DNA from: Nemophila menziesii
Taxonomy: Eukaryota > Streptophyta > Magnoliopsida > Boraginales > Hydrophyllaceae
Direction: 5' to 3'
Length of the DNA: 64,000 bases
NCBI GenBank assembly: GCA_029959085.1
Contig: JARWIR010000091.1
Span: forward strand, 1,178,001 to 1,242,000
The notes beneath the pieces are model-generated. The model ran no database searches. It saw only the letters and a list, made by a program, of their open reading frames with translations, and was not told the origin of the DNA. Made by a program: the position numbers and the translations under genes. Each line of letters opens with the position of its first letter. Position 1 is the stretch's first letter. This document shows, piece by piece, positions 44,305-55,983 of the stretch.

Positions 44305-45730
44305 TTTCAATACCCATCATCAATACACTCGAATTAACCATACTAAATATAATAATCACATAAATCATAATAATCCCTACAAAACTTTAATTTCCTCTTC
44401 TCTTTTTTATCTCTATTACAAATTTCAAACCACCATTTTTTTTATTAAATTTTGAAACTTTTGAAAAATTACAATATGTAAATCGATGGTAGAGCTCACT
44501 ATATAGATTCATGGAAGTTGAATCTCGGAGTTTCATTGATGCAACAGTGGAGCCATGGTAGGGTAGTATTCTGCAGCTCTTGTGAGATCATGATTCTTCG
44601 AAACAAGTTACACTTGAGTTTTTTTGCAACCATGGTTGTGAGATCCGTATTTTGAGATCAGTTCGAAGGTTTCTATTGCAGAGATCAGTGTTCTGGTTCG
44701 AGGTTCGTAGCAAATATCTATGGGAACAGACTAAACTTCAAAGTTCACAGATTTTAGTTCGTGATGTACGTATAGAAGTTGCTGAGTATTCAGAGAATTT
44801 GCTAAGTACTTGGAGAAATTTGTCGAGTACTCGGGGAATTTCGATCGGTATTAAAATATGTCCCCAAAAACCGATCAGTTGATTATTAAGAACCTATTAT
44901 GTTAATCTTAATCGGTAAGAGAACTGTCCGGATGCGTATATGAACCTAAATTACTATTTTTTTATAGGCTCGGTTTTTATAAATTATCCTATAGGCACCG
45001 AACCGGAACCGGCCCCAATAAACGCGAATCCGTTCGGACGTCCGAGGCCCGATAAACATATAACCACTAAAAACCGGACTTAGCCCGTCCAGTAGCTCCG
45101 GTTGTTAGTTGACAACCTCATTGTCAAACTATTCTTTTATTTTGATTCTATTAGGAGTAAGAATATTTAAAACAAATTCCAGAATCAATTAGATAACTAT
45201 GCGGATTTTATCATATTTGAAAAAAATATTAGTTTAAATCAATTTGTTGAATCATTAGATTATATATGTAAATACACATCTAAATCAAACCATTGACACT
45301 TTTTTGATTAAAAATCATTGATGATAGGAAGAATGAGTTTGAAAACATAAAATAAGTTAACTTTTGATTTTTATTGGGAGATCATTCAAAACCCATTTGT
45401 TGTAGAGGTTATGAATATAAAAAAAGGTTTTCTTTTGGTTGCATAATTCATATAATAAAAAGGAAAAAAATAACAAAGAATTATGAATGGATTCGATGTT
45501 TACAGGATTTTCTAAAATATATAATCTATGGGTGGGTTTAAAAAAATCACCAGTGGAAAACGATGGTCATGGAAAAGGATTTGGTGTTATAGATGAGAAG
45601 AAAATGACGGGAAGGAAGGAGAGGCGCTAATTTAAGATTTAATGAGCGTATAACTAGATGATTAGAAAGGCGGGTTTCAGGTGGCCGCTTAAATGCTGTT
45701 GTTATAATTATAATTACTAGAATTAATCGT
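44305..45730. other. AT-rich spacer
   Basis: No recognised gene. It contains GAGTATTC/GAGTACTCGG motifs (44778-44840) related to 37541-37800, and a GC-richer stretch (about 44980-45110) with CCGGAACCGG. Short frames only. Confidence 0.45.
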
Positions 45731-45887
45731 ATGCTCAATGTTACTGTAAATATGATAAATATAGGTCGGGTAGCTGCTACTAGATGCATCGCATTTATAC
45801 TTGGGCCGCGTGCTACTTCTACTGCACTGCTCTTCGACAGCAGAAAAGACTCCAGACATGATAGTACTATCGTATATATGCATCTCT

Positions 45888-45918
<31 letters not shown>

Positions 45919-46215
45919 CCGATATCATTCTCTCTCTCCTTTTTTCAAATAATTAATATAAAAAAGTAAGATTCCCTCCCTTCATTCATTATCCCACATC
46001 CCGTGTTTTATACCTTAACTTTATAATTCCTTTTTACAAACACACATCGATCGCAGTGGTGCAAGATAGTATTATATATCTATCATTCTTTTCTATTAGT
46101 AAGTGAGTTAGCTTTAATAACAATTTCGTGAAATGTGTTAAAATTGATTCCCCTTGAATTCATCCTGTAACAGTCTCATTCCCCTTTTTCCTATAAACCT
46201 GACTACTCTCTTGAA

Positions 46216-46235
46216 GAGAGAGAGAGAGAGAGAAA
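46216..46235 (+). repeat. GA microsatellite
   Basis: Uninterrupted GA dinucleotide run. Confidence 0.8.
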
Positions 46236-46589
46236 CCATTTGTTTTGACGTTGACACTATCATCATGATATTTTCCTCTCCCTATCATGCATTTACGTTG
46301 GTCTCTAGCTCTCTAGACCATACACACAGCTACGCATGTTTATTCCTCTAATCCCTCCCCAGCTATATATTTTCTAATACTACTTGGATTTGCCACTAAA
46401 TCTCATAATTTTACCTTTAGCCCAACGTCTGCCCCATGCTTACCTCATTATAAGTAGTCCCCTTCCTTTCTAAATCTTTCATTAGTACTCCCTTCACTCT
46501 TTCTTTGTCGCAATCATCTTCTTTATGATCTTTTATTTTCTTTTCCATATCTTTCAAGATTTACATGGTAACATCATTCCTATAAACCC

Positions 46590-46590
46590 C

Positions 46591-46626
<36 letters not shown>
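46590..46626 (+). repeat. Compound CT/AC microsatellite
   Basis: A (CT)n run passes directly into an (AC)n run. Confidence 0.85.
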
Positions 46627-47396
46627 TCCACTCACTCACACTCACAAGCACAGATTATTTATTTAGAGTTTTCTTTAATTCTAACGTTTAAAAAAAAAGT
46701 AATTGCATGATAAACTTATTTGTAATAATAATTGCATGATAGACTTACGTTATAATTGTTGCATTATGCAAATAAGATAGAGGTGTCTATATATATGGCA
46801 ATTACATAGTGTAATAATATAGTCATCCTAAAAAAAATTGACATTTCTCAAACCATTTTTTTGACACAGTTGGAGATTAAAATTGTCAAAATTTGCATTT
46901 TATTCCAAGGCTTTGATAGCGGTAGATCCTCCATTCCCATTGCCCAAGACCCGCATGTGTTCATACTCCCGTGTATATAATTGTATATGTGACATCGTTA
47001 GCTAGTTAAGTAATCGGCTGAGCTTTGTTTATCATGAAAAATTAGTACATATCCTAATGAACATGTATTATTTGGTTATTATGTCTATAAACTTGTATAA
47101 TCACAGAACTTGTCACGTAAAGGTTTAAAATTTAAGTTCGCAAGAAAATGTTCCCAATTATCTACATAGCGAAAAGAAAGATCAGATTCATGATAAATTA
47201 AGTTAGATGACCGAGATGGGATATTAGACTTCTAATTTATGGGAATAGTTTGTTTGGCAAAAGATTTAGCATGAAAAGAGTTCTTGTTTTTTTTTTCTAA
47301 GTGGGTGATCCGGACCAACTTACGTGTACCGCGACTAATCCGAGAATATACACACCTTCTCATGTATATTTCTAGGTAAAAACGTTTTTGTTGCAA

Positions 47397-48929
47397 CACT
47401 ATTACACGCGATGTCTTTAGTAAGGAACCCTTTAGCAACGACAGTCTTTTGCGACGACTAAGTCGTCGCGTATAAGCTGAAAAATTTCGCGATTAAAAAT
47501 TAATAAAAAAAGAAAGTAGCCGTTACAAGTCCTCGCTAAAGGGTCTCGTCTTTTGCGACGACGTTTTGGGTCTTTTGCGAGGACTTCGGGTCCTCTCTAA
47601 AGAGTTCGCCGTAATAAATACAGTTACTCGGCAGTTGGCCATTAATGCGAACAAAAACCCCCAAAAAAACTCAAAAAAAATCCCAAAATTTCTCCCAATT
47701 TTTTTCCTTAGTCCTCAAAAAATTCCGGATCAATCAATAACGAAACTTCTCCGATTCTCTAACTCTTTTTTGTCACATTTTCAAGCAACTTTTTTTCATC
47801 AATTTCTCCACAAAAAAGGAGCAGGTAGACGCGGTGATAGAGGCAGCCCGATTAGGGTTAGGAGACGGGACCTGCTACTGGATCCCGGGAGTTGGCCACC
47901 CGCTTCCGGAGAAGGAGAGGTCTGCTAATGCGTGGGATCCTGTAAGCGAGAGCATGATTCGGGACTACGAGTGGCTGATGAAGTCCCTGAACGAGTTCCT
48001 TGTCTCCATAGGCAAGGACCTGGTGTCAGACAACATTTCACGGTCCTCGGTTTCCACTGCAAATATGTGACCGACGAAGGAGGTGATGGACTCACAGATG
48101 AGTACAACCATCACCTTGCTCAATAGGTTCCAAGAAGAACGTGGACACGAGGAAGCACTTGTCCCTCCATCTGGCAATCCATCTGCTGCTCCTGCTGGTC
48201 CTTCTCGACCCGAGCCCGATTCCGACCCACTACCTCTACTCCGTCAAACTCGCGCCTCCATCTTATGGACCAGGATGAAGAAGAAGATGAAGATTGAAGA
48301 TTTATCTAATCCTTAGTTGGTGTGTTAGTTGGTTGACTATTTATATTATCGAGACTTTGTGTTGACTTTTTATGACTTTTACTATTTTCGACTTTCGGTT
48401 TGTAATTATTGACTTTTTATGGCTTTGACTAGTTTAGACTTTCATATGTATGACTTTGACTATCGGTTAATTTAGTTTTCGTATTGTATTATTTTTTCTT
48501 GTTTCATATATAGAAATAAATAAATAAAGTTCAAATACAAATAAAAAACAATAAAAAAACAATAAATAAATATTATAATTGAAATAAAATATAATAAATA
48601 AAAAGAATTGTCTTTAGCGAGGACATTGTCGTCGCAAATAATAAATTCAATATCCTCGCTAAAGAGTTGACCAGTAAAGGCGACGACTAAGTCGTCGCAA
48701 TTGACTTGTCTTTTGCGAGGACATAATCGTCGCAAAAGACATGATCATTAGCAACGACTTGGAGTTCTCGCTAAAGATAGGTGGTTTACGCGACGACACA
48801 TGAAGTCGTCGCGATTGGGGAGTCTATCGCGACGAATATTTAAAGAGGGGTCTTTAGCGAGGACTTTTCCCGTCTTTAGCGATGGACACGGTCCTCGCTA
48901 AAGACAGGCCGCGCGCTGTAATACAAGTG
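47397..48929 (+). mobile_element. Short CACTA-like non-autonomous element
   Basis: Ends read CACTATTACACGCGATGTC and, inverted, CACTTGTATTACAGCGCGC, each followed by GTCTTTAGCGAGGA-like sequence. Subterminal regions repeat palindromes of the type GCGACGACTAAGTCGTCGC and the phrase CGTCTTTAGCGAGGAC. The flanking triplets (CAA and AAG) do not match, so the TSD is lost or the ends are slightly off. The GC-rich interior (47830-48320) has unrecognised short frames, one with a Gln/Glu-rich segment (LLNRFQEERGHEE) and a Pro-rich tail, possibly a remnant of a TNPA-type protein. Confidence 0.6.
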
Positions 48930-49344
48930 AAGATAAATCAATAAAGCTTTCAGGAAATAACACTCCAATTCAAGTCTTAATCCGTATTTTCTAAATTTTT
49001 CTTAGCAATTATTTTAAGTAGATGTCTATTTTAACAAAATTATGCACTTCTTCTGAATTTTATTGTTTTTAGAATGAATATATAACCGTATGAATGTCTT
49101 AGTAACTTGTTGTAAATGGAGTTCGATCACTGAAAATCAGTATAATAGATTCGGTTAAACGATCAATAAAGCCTAGAGCAACAATAATATTTATTAATAC
49201 ATTGCTTCGATTTAATTAGTATTATGAGACCCAGTAATTGTAACGTTAATTGTATCAAAAATATACTTTATTTGAATCACATTTCTAACCGCATCAACCT
49301 TACATATGTCTGTCTACTTACTGCAAAATTGTATAGCCTGCAAT
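48930..49344. other. AT-rich spacer
   Basis: No gene seen. The last eight bases (CCTGCAAT) are the left target copy of the hAT element. Confidence 0.5.
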
Positions 49345-49950
49345 CAGTGGCGGATTCAGAAGATAAAATGAGGGGGGGGGGGCTTGATATATATGGGGAT
49401 TCAGAGTAATCATTTCCAATTTTTTTAAGGTAACTATAAAAAACATAAATTTATAATTACACATGTCAAAATATAGATATGAATGAAACACTATTATAAT
49501 TCCCGTGCGTTCAATAAAATGAACTTAGAAGTTAGCATTTACCTGAATATTATGCAAAATAACACTATTAACGCTACATTTTGGGAAAAAACACCATCAC
49601 GCCTATTTTACATAGTATCACTAAAATTTTATTAATATTTTATAATGTTATATTCATATTCTAATTATCTAAAGGGTAAATATTATAATTTTATCAAGCA
49701 ATGTATAAAAGCACTGCTAGCCTAATTTAGAATAAAGACTAATATAATGAATTACAATATTCTTATAAGTCGGTAAATTTGACAAAGTTATGACTTAAAT
49801 TTAATATTTTAAATAAAAAAAATAAAAAATGTTAAAATATAAGGATAAAGGAAAGTTATTAAAAAAAGTTATAAAATTTTATTAAATAGTTATGCAAAAT
49901 ATAATATTTTCAATTTTAAGTCTATTTAAGTAAAAATGATTTTATATTTT

Positions 49951-52192
49951 GGGTGATTTATTAATAGAGTCCTAGAAGGTTGGACCATTGCCCATCAGGT
50001 CCAACCCAATACGAATGACGCATTTGCCCTCCATAACCCATTGACTGTCTATTCACTTTCCATAACCAAAAGAGCGGATTACATGCAAAAACGTATCAAT
50101 CATCAAATCAAAAAAAAAAAGAAAAACAAGCGCCAGAAAAAAATCAAATTCCAACAACCCACCGTCTGTCTCACCTTAACCCAACTAAACCCTAACCATC
50201 TGTTTGACACACCACCGGCGAAACAGAAATGGCAAGAACGAAGCTGCCACAAAAACCCACCGCTGATGCCGAACTACAGAGAAAGAAGAAAACGAAAGTG
50301 GTTAGACAACCCGACACCGAAGGTGAAAGCAGCGCTAAAAATAAAGGAAAATCCATGGAAAACAGTGATGATGATTTTGTAGATGGTGTGCCGTTGAGTA
50401 CAAGGAAGAAAAGAGTCGCCATTGATGATGGGAAGGGGAAGAAAACGTGTGCTCAAGTTAAGAAGAAAGAAGTAACGGTAGTGGATGCAGACAACGACTC
50501 AAACATTGAAGCCGACGATGAAATAATGGAAGGTAATTGATTTACTTATTTACGAATTCGAAAACGTGAAATGGGTGTTGGTTTTGTCAATTAGTATTGG
50601 TGTGTATGAAATGGGAGTGGGTTATGTCAATTGTTGTTGGTGTGTGTGAATCTTTCAATGTTAAATCTTTCAATGGGATTGGGTTATGTGAATTGCTGTA
50701 GGTGTGGTACTGTTTTATGTGTGATTAACAATTGTGTTTATGTTAATGTGTAATAGGTCAACAAGGTGAAGGGAAAATTCAATACCAGTGATCGAACATG
50801 TTAAAGTTGAACATGTGAAAAGCCGTGTCGTTGACACGGGGATCTATTCATTGCTCTACGCAGCTAGCATAATGAAAGGGGTTAGTGTGAAGAAGCAGTA
50901 CGAACACATCGTGGTTCATGATTATCGTAAGAAGATCATCTCATGGGTCCTGAACGACAAACAAACAGAGGAGTGGGTGTTCGAGACGCGCAGGGCGATG
51001 ACCGATACTTGATGAATTATAAGTTTGACATCAAAAACATGTTTTCTTTTGGTTTATGCTTGATTGCTTAATGTATTTTGCAAAAATTAGTGAACATGAT
51101 TGTAGTTTAAGTATTATTTCTCTGGTTTTGAACTTTGTGTTTTGATAACAAAATGAATGTGTAATGAATTCTATTTATTCAAGCATTATCTCTATTATCA
51201 ATCTGTGTTTTGATAAGTATTATTTTTCTGAAAAGTATTATACCTTTTTTTCGGGTTGTATCTATGAATATGGTGGGTTGGGTGTTTAAATAGTTGGGTT
51301 GGTAGGATAAGGATTTATGCAGGTTTTTTTAGTCATAGGATTTAAGAAGGTGGATAACAATCTGAGTAGAGGAGATTGAATGTAGTATGTTTGAAATTTC
51401 GGTGGTGTTAATATGTAATTTTGAATGGGTTATGTTTGGAAAATGATGGGTTGTATGCATATAGGTGAAGTCTTGGATAGGTTGTTATAAAACCGATGGG
51501 TTATGCATATAAATCTGATGGGTTGTAAGGCTATATCAGTGGGATGAGTAAAAATGGTTTACCAATTAAGAAGGTGGGTTATTAGGGGATTTATGATGGG
51601 GTGTTCAGTTAAAAAAATGGGTTGTTAATTTGATAACTTCAGCATTTTGGAGGTGGTTTGTAAGGCTAAATCAGTGGGTGGTGTGAAAAAAGGTCAACGA
51701 GTCATGTGGTGGGTTAGTTGAGTTTTTCTGATGGGGTGTTCATTAAAACTAATGGGTTGTTCATTTTATATATTAAGACTGATCTATGTTCAAATGTGGT
51801 GGGTTATATGTTCAAATGTGGTGGGTTATATGTTCAATTTGGGTGGTGTGCCAGTTTAATCTGTCAGTCTATGTGTACAAAACTATAACAATATACACAA
51901 CCTGTAAAATTCGAACACATTAAAAGGAAAACGCAGTTATTATTTGATGAAAAAAAATAAGTATAACAATCTTACTATACTTATTAGCTAAAAATAAGGG
52001 ATATTATATTATAAGCTACAAAATAGGAATCGGTTACTATTTTAAATGATATTGTTTACCACTAAACGTGGTAAATAATAGGGGTAGAGATGTAATACTA
52101 AAAAGAAATTGGACTTCTATGGGGGTGAAAAAATTCCTGGACCCTATAGAGGTGGAATGTTGTGTTTTTGGACTTAATTTGATATTATCTCT
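49951..52192 (+). mobile_element. MULE-type element (copy Z) carrying a ULP1-like gene remnant
   Basis: Starts GGGTGATTTATTAATAGAG; the other end reads AGAGATAATATCAAATTAAG on the minus strand. A perfect 9-bp TSD, TTATATTTT, flanks it (49942-49950 and 52193-52201). Terminal blocks (TTGCCCATCAGGTCCAACCC) match copies X and Y. The interior holds a gene remnant (50229-51012) and ATGGGTTGT/GGTGGGTTAT repeats (about 51380-51860). It is inserted in the hAT element. Confidence 0.8.
50229..51012 (+). pseudogene. ULP1-like (C48 peptidase) remnant inside a MULE
   Basis: Exon-like block 1 (50229-about 50533) encodes a Lys-rich, then acidic, N-terminus (MARTKLPQKPTADAEL…), as often seen in MULE-borne ULP1 genes. 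A plausible intron runs from GTAATT (50534) to TAATAG (about 50757); reading on meets a TGA near 50788. Block 2 (50788-51012) contains VVDTGIYSLLYAASIMKG and HDYRKKIISWVL, resembling the ULP1 region around the catalytic cysteine (D-C-G-V/I-Y/F) and the following helix. Here the Cys position is Thr, and the catalytic His/Asp part is absent. ULP1 peptidases remove SUMO; MULEs of the KI (Kaonashi) type carry such genes. The assignment rests on one short motif, so it is tentative. Confidence 0.45.
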
Positions 52193-52229
52193 TTATATTT
52201 TATGTGCATTTAAGAAAAAAATAAAGCAA

Positions 52230-52312
52230 TTGCTATGTTTCGAACACACGACCTCTATTCTAAATCATAAAAACAAAGCATAGCATCTGCTAAGCTATGA
52301 CATCTTATGTGT
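52230..52312 (-). repeat. tRNA-like segment, possible SINE head
   Basis: On the minus strand TAGCTTAGCAGATGC resembles a box A and GTGTTCGAAACATAGC a box B, about 50 bp apart. There is no acceptor-stem pairing that I can confirm and no clear poly-A end, so it is more likely a SINE-related fragment than a tRNA gene. Confidence 0.35.
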
Positions 52313-52724
52313 ACTTCAAAGCATGAATATATAATATAAATGTTCATAGAGGGCTAATTATTTTTCGGACGAAAATTACACTTGCATATCATAAAATTTA
52401 CGGGTTCAGGGAGGGCTTGATCCCCCCCCCTGGGCATCAAGTAGGTCCGTCACTGCCTGGAATACATGTATATTTTATTTGAGGGAATTGCAATTTTAAT
52501 AACATATTGACTGGTTGTATAATACTTTCTAACTAATTAATTTATGGAAAGAGACAAGCAACCCATATAGAGTATTAACACTAGATCCAACTATAAGCCA
52601 ATCCATTGTTTTCTTTTTATATAGTGTTTAGGCCTGAGGGTACTAAATTATTAATGTAGAAATATAAAAGTTTGAAAGAACAATAAAAAATTTAAGTATA
52701 GTGTTAAAATGTATGTAAGATCGA

Positions 52725-52830
52725 TAATTGGTTTAGTGGTTAGATTATTCCGCAGAGACCAAAAGGTCTTGGGATTGAATTTTACAGGAGTCGAAATAAT
52801 TCCAAATCCAAAGTAGCTCTCATATATATT
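52725..52830 (+). repeat. tRNA-derived SINE-like segment
   Basis: ATTGGTTTAGTGGTTAGATT fits a box A and GGTCTTGGGATTGAATT a weak box B 30-35 bp later. This spacing is like plant tRNA-derived SINEs. A short A-rich run follows near 52832. There is no clear TSD. Confidence 0.4.
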
Positions 52831-52883
52831 AAAAAAAATGCATGTGTAAAATGCAATATATATTTTGATTAACATAAAATATA

Positions 52884-53075
52884 GAGTAATGATATATACC
52901 ACCCAAATTCATACAATCCAATTACCACCCATGACGTGGCGTGAATTGGTTGGAAGTAAATCTATAATCAAATCAAGAAAATAAATTGATTAATAACTTT
53001 TAGCCAACCAATTCATGCCACGTCCTAGGTGGTATAATTGGGTTGTATGAATTTGGGTGGTATATATAATTACTC
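52884..53075. mobile_element. Palindromic MITE, 192 bp
   Basis: Inverted arms of about 70 bp start GAGTAATGATATATACCACC and pair with GGTGGTATATATAATTACTC at the right. They also contain GACGTGGC and CCAACCAATTCATGCCACGT. TA flanks both ends (52882-52883 and 53076-53077), which suggests a Tc1/mariner-type or other short duplication. No ORF. Confidence 0.75.
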
Positions 53076-53469
53076 TAAAAGATATTATACGTACTTTTAC
53101 CTATATCCATACATGTGACGGTGGAGTTGATCTTTTCTTAAGGCGATTAAGAGAATTCGGGACAATATATATCCTCGAATATATATTGTTTAAATGATAA
53201 ATCTCTTATTATTAAAAAAACAATCTTTCAAAAAACTGAAGATCATAACATTTTTATATTTAGAAAAAACAATAACACTTCTTTTTATAAATAAAAAAGT
53301 CAAGGGGTATCCCTTTGGTCTTTCTTGTTTTTGCTTTGATTAAAAATAGGAGGCATAAATTTTTATTAGGAAGCCAAATGATAAGGTAAAAAATATTTTT
53401 AGTGAAACTGATGTAAGAATATGATTATGTTACGAACGGGACAAAACTTAATTGATCTACCAAAAACAT
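53076..53469. other. AT-rich spacer
   Basis: Nothing recognisable. Confidence 0.45.
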
Positions 53470-53830
53470 CAACGGTAACCTGTGCAAACAAATAAGTTGG
53501 TTAGCGCCATTAAGTACAAGTACGGGGCTTTACGACCACTTTTATGGTTGCTAAAGAGTCGATGTTTGATAGTTATTGATCTTATTCGGTATTTAGCGAC
53601 AAAAGCTAGTCCCCAAAGTGTTGTCACTGAAAAATTAATCATTAAAAGTGTAAATTTGTGACCAAGTTCCAAACTTAATTCGCTACATACATATGTATTT
53701 TGAAACCACTTAATAATACCAACCAAATCCATGGCACTTTAGCGACCATCATCATCACTAGTGGTAAGATTAAATAATACGTGAAAATATTTTAGCGACT
53801 AACTAGTGTTCACTAAAAGTGATAAAATTT
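53470..53830. repeat. Diverged CACTA-like subterminal sequence
   Basis: The motifs TTTAGCGACCA, TTTAGCGACTAACTAG, TTTAGCGACAAAAG and TTGCTAAAGAG recur, in style like the subterminal repeats of the two CACTA elements here. CACTAGTGG near 53757 could be a terminus. No second end identified. Confidence 0.35.
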
Positions 53831-55390
53831 AGAAATGTTAATAAAACGTTGCCGATTATTCAATTTTCACTAGATCTTAAAGCATTTTCAATTTTATAGC
53901 AATATTTAACTGTTAGAAAATGCAATTTAACAGAGAAAATATATAATTATACTTTAGATTCGGTTAGTTATATGAGATTATTACATAATCAACAAATAAG
54001 AGTCGGGAAGTGAAGAAATAGTTCACAAATAATCAAATTCTGAACTAGGGTAGCTATCTCTCTTGGGCGTCATCATTCTCGATACCGTCTCGGACATCGT
54101 GAGTGGAAGAAGGATCCTAGAAGGGTCAAGATAAGGTGGTTGGATAAAGGGGTGGCCATTTTTATCCATGATTTTGTTGTAGTAACCAAGAAACTTATCA
54201 AATTAAGCAAACCCTAAAGTATCATCTCCACAATTTAATTTTTTAGACTTTTCTTACAATTTCCTTGATTCAGATTTTTCTTTGTTCAATTTGAGTTGGG
54301 TATAATGTATTTATAAACAATTTCTTCAAATATAGTCGTTAATTTTTTTTTATTGTGTCAAACAATTGCAATGGAAATGGAGTAAGTGAGAAAAGAAATA
54401 GCGTAGGTAATTTGTAGGCCCCACTTTTTGATGTATATGATGGAGTGAATAAAGTTGCTTATTTACAGCATAATTTGAATATTATACCGTATAAATTACT
54501 CTTTCCTTCTAAAAAATAATGTCCATTTAGTTTTTTACACAAATTAAGAAACCTAATAACTGTATACACTATTATAATTTTATTACTCATAAAGTGTTTT
54601 CATGTTTTAAATATGTATTGAAAATATAAATTTTAATTTTTTAATAAAAATAATAATAGAAAAAGTTAAAAAAAAAAAGTACTTTAATATCTTAAGTATA
54701 TAATATTTTTAAAATATCATATTTAATAGGTTGCATATTCTTGTCCAAAAAAAAAAATAGGTTGCATATTATTTTAGACAGAAAAAATAGTATAGCTCAT
54801 CTTCTAGAGATGGTCTTACATAAGTCAAAAGTTATTCTAATAATTAATATACTTATACATGATTAAAAGTTCTCGGATAGAATATTTGTTAAAGTTATAA
54901 TATTTGCAGATTGAATTTTCATTTCTCAAAATGTGAAAGGAAAACACAAATTCATGGGCATGAAGGAACCAAAGTTACTAAGAATGGATATTCTTACGTA
55001 AGATATGCCACGAGATGTTTCTGAAGTCTTTTGTGGGGAGTAAGTACTTGTGTAATGGTGTAGGTGGACCATTATTAAATGCACTTTAAGGTTGGATGTT
55101 TGAACTTGTTATTGGACCACACTAACTCTAAAACACTACTTACTGATTTTCTTATGAGTTTTATTTAATGCTTCACGTTGACTACTCATTTTCTTATGTG
55201 CACTTATGTTATGTGGGACAGGTGGATTAAGGGTCAGGATATTAATACCATGGTGAATGAAAACATCTACAAAGAAGGCCCTTGGTGTAACAAAATTGGC
55301 CAATATTATTATGCCTTTTTCTCTTGGTTGACTTGGTTGTATAAGATACCCATAAAGAACAGGCTTTTGGATTGAAAAATGGGGCATTTA
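53831..55390. other. AT-rich spacer
   Basis: About 1.5 kb with poly-A runs. Short overlapping frames at 55136-55387 have no family resemblance. No RNA gene or bounded repeat recognised. Confidence 0.45.
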
Positions 55391-55622
55391 GAGCCCGTTT
55401 GGAAATGCTTATTTTAAAATAAAAAAATGTTTTTAGAATAAAATTCAAAATTTTAAAATATTATTAAAAATAATTTTGAAATCTAAAATTATTTTAAGTG
55501 CTTTTTTTAAGAAGCACCTATTTGGTGCTTCTCAAAAAAGTGCTTTTCAAAGTAAAAAAAACTCTTACAATGCTAAAAGCACTTTTAAGTGCTTCTCCAA
55601 AAAAGCACTTCCAAACGGGCAC
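55391..55622. mobile_element. Tourist-like MITE, 232 bp
   Basis: Ends GAGCCCGTTTGGAAATGCTT and, inverted, GTGCCCGTTTGGAAGTGCTT. TTA flanks both ends (55388-55390 and 55623-55625). The interior consists of AAGTGCTTTT/AAAAGCACTT hairpins. No ORF. Confidence 0.75.
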
Positions 55623-55625
55623 TTA

Positions 55626-55983
55626 GTTTGTAAGGCGTGTTAAGATTTTTGTGTTTCTTTTTTAAAGCCTAGCTCTTAACTACTAGTTAGAGCCCAATTA
55701 TATAAGATGAAATTCCAAAACACCCTCCTATCCACTCCTTATTCACTGATTTACAATGAAACCCACCAAACCAAAACACCAAACCCATATAGGGATGAAT
55801 TTCCAACCCCCTCACACTCACACTCTTCCCTTCTCTCTGCCTCATCTCCCTGTCGACTCACCTTCCCTCCCCTCTCCTCCGTCTTTCTTCTATCGACACC
55901 AACCATCGCACTGTATTCTTTCACCACCCAGACGGACCCCCCACCATCCTCTTCCAATCTGCCCTTAATCCCGATCTGAGCCC
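55626..55983. other. C/T-rich region leading into a minisatellite
   Basis: CT-rich DNA (about 55800-55890) with short frames on both strands and no recognised protein. From about 55930 it enters a minisatellite whose unit resembles CCCACCATCC…CTTCCAATCTG…TCATCCCGATCTGAGCC. The solo LTR at 55984 interrupts it. Confidence 0.5.

Larger units (their letters stand above)
45731..47396. other. Spacer with microsatellites
   Basis: Holds (TCTT)n at about 45900-45925, (GA)n at 46216-46235, and (CT)n followed by (AC)n at 46590-46626. Short frames across these are not supported by codon content or homology. No RNA gene recognised. Confidence 0.5.
49345..52455. mobile_element. hAT element, non-autonomous, with a nested MULE
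   Basis: Terminal inverted repeats are CAGTGGCGGATTCAG and, inverted, CAGTGACGGACCTAC; a G/C run follows each. CCTGCAAT (49337-49344) and CCTGGAAT (52456-52463) form an 8-bp TSD with one mismatch, as for hAT. Without the nested MULE (49951-52192) it is about 0.87 kb and non-coding. A tRNA-like segment (52230-52312) lies near its right end. Confidence 0.75.

Noticed and set aside
52230..52312. Functional tRNA gene
   Set aside because: Box-like motifs are present, but I could not form a seven-base acceptor stem or a standard cloverleaf.
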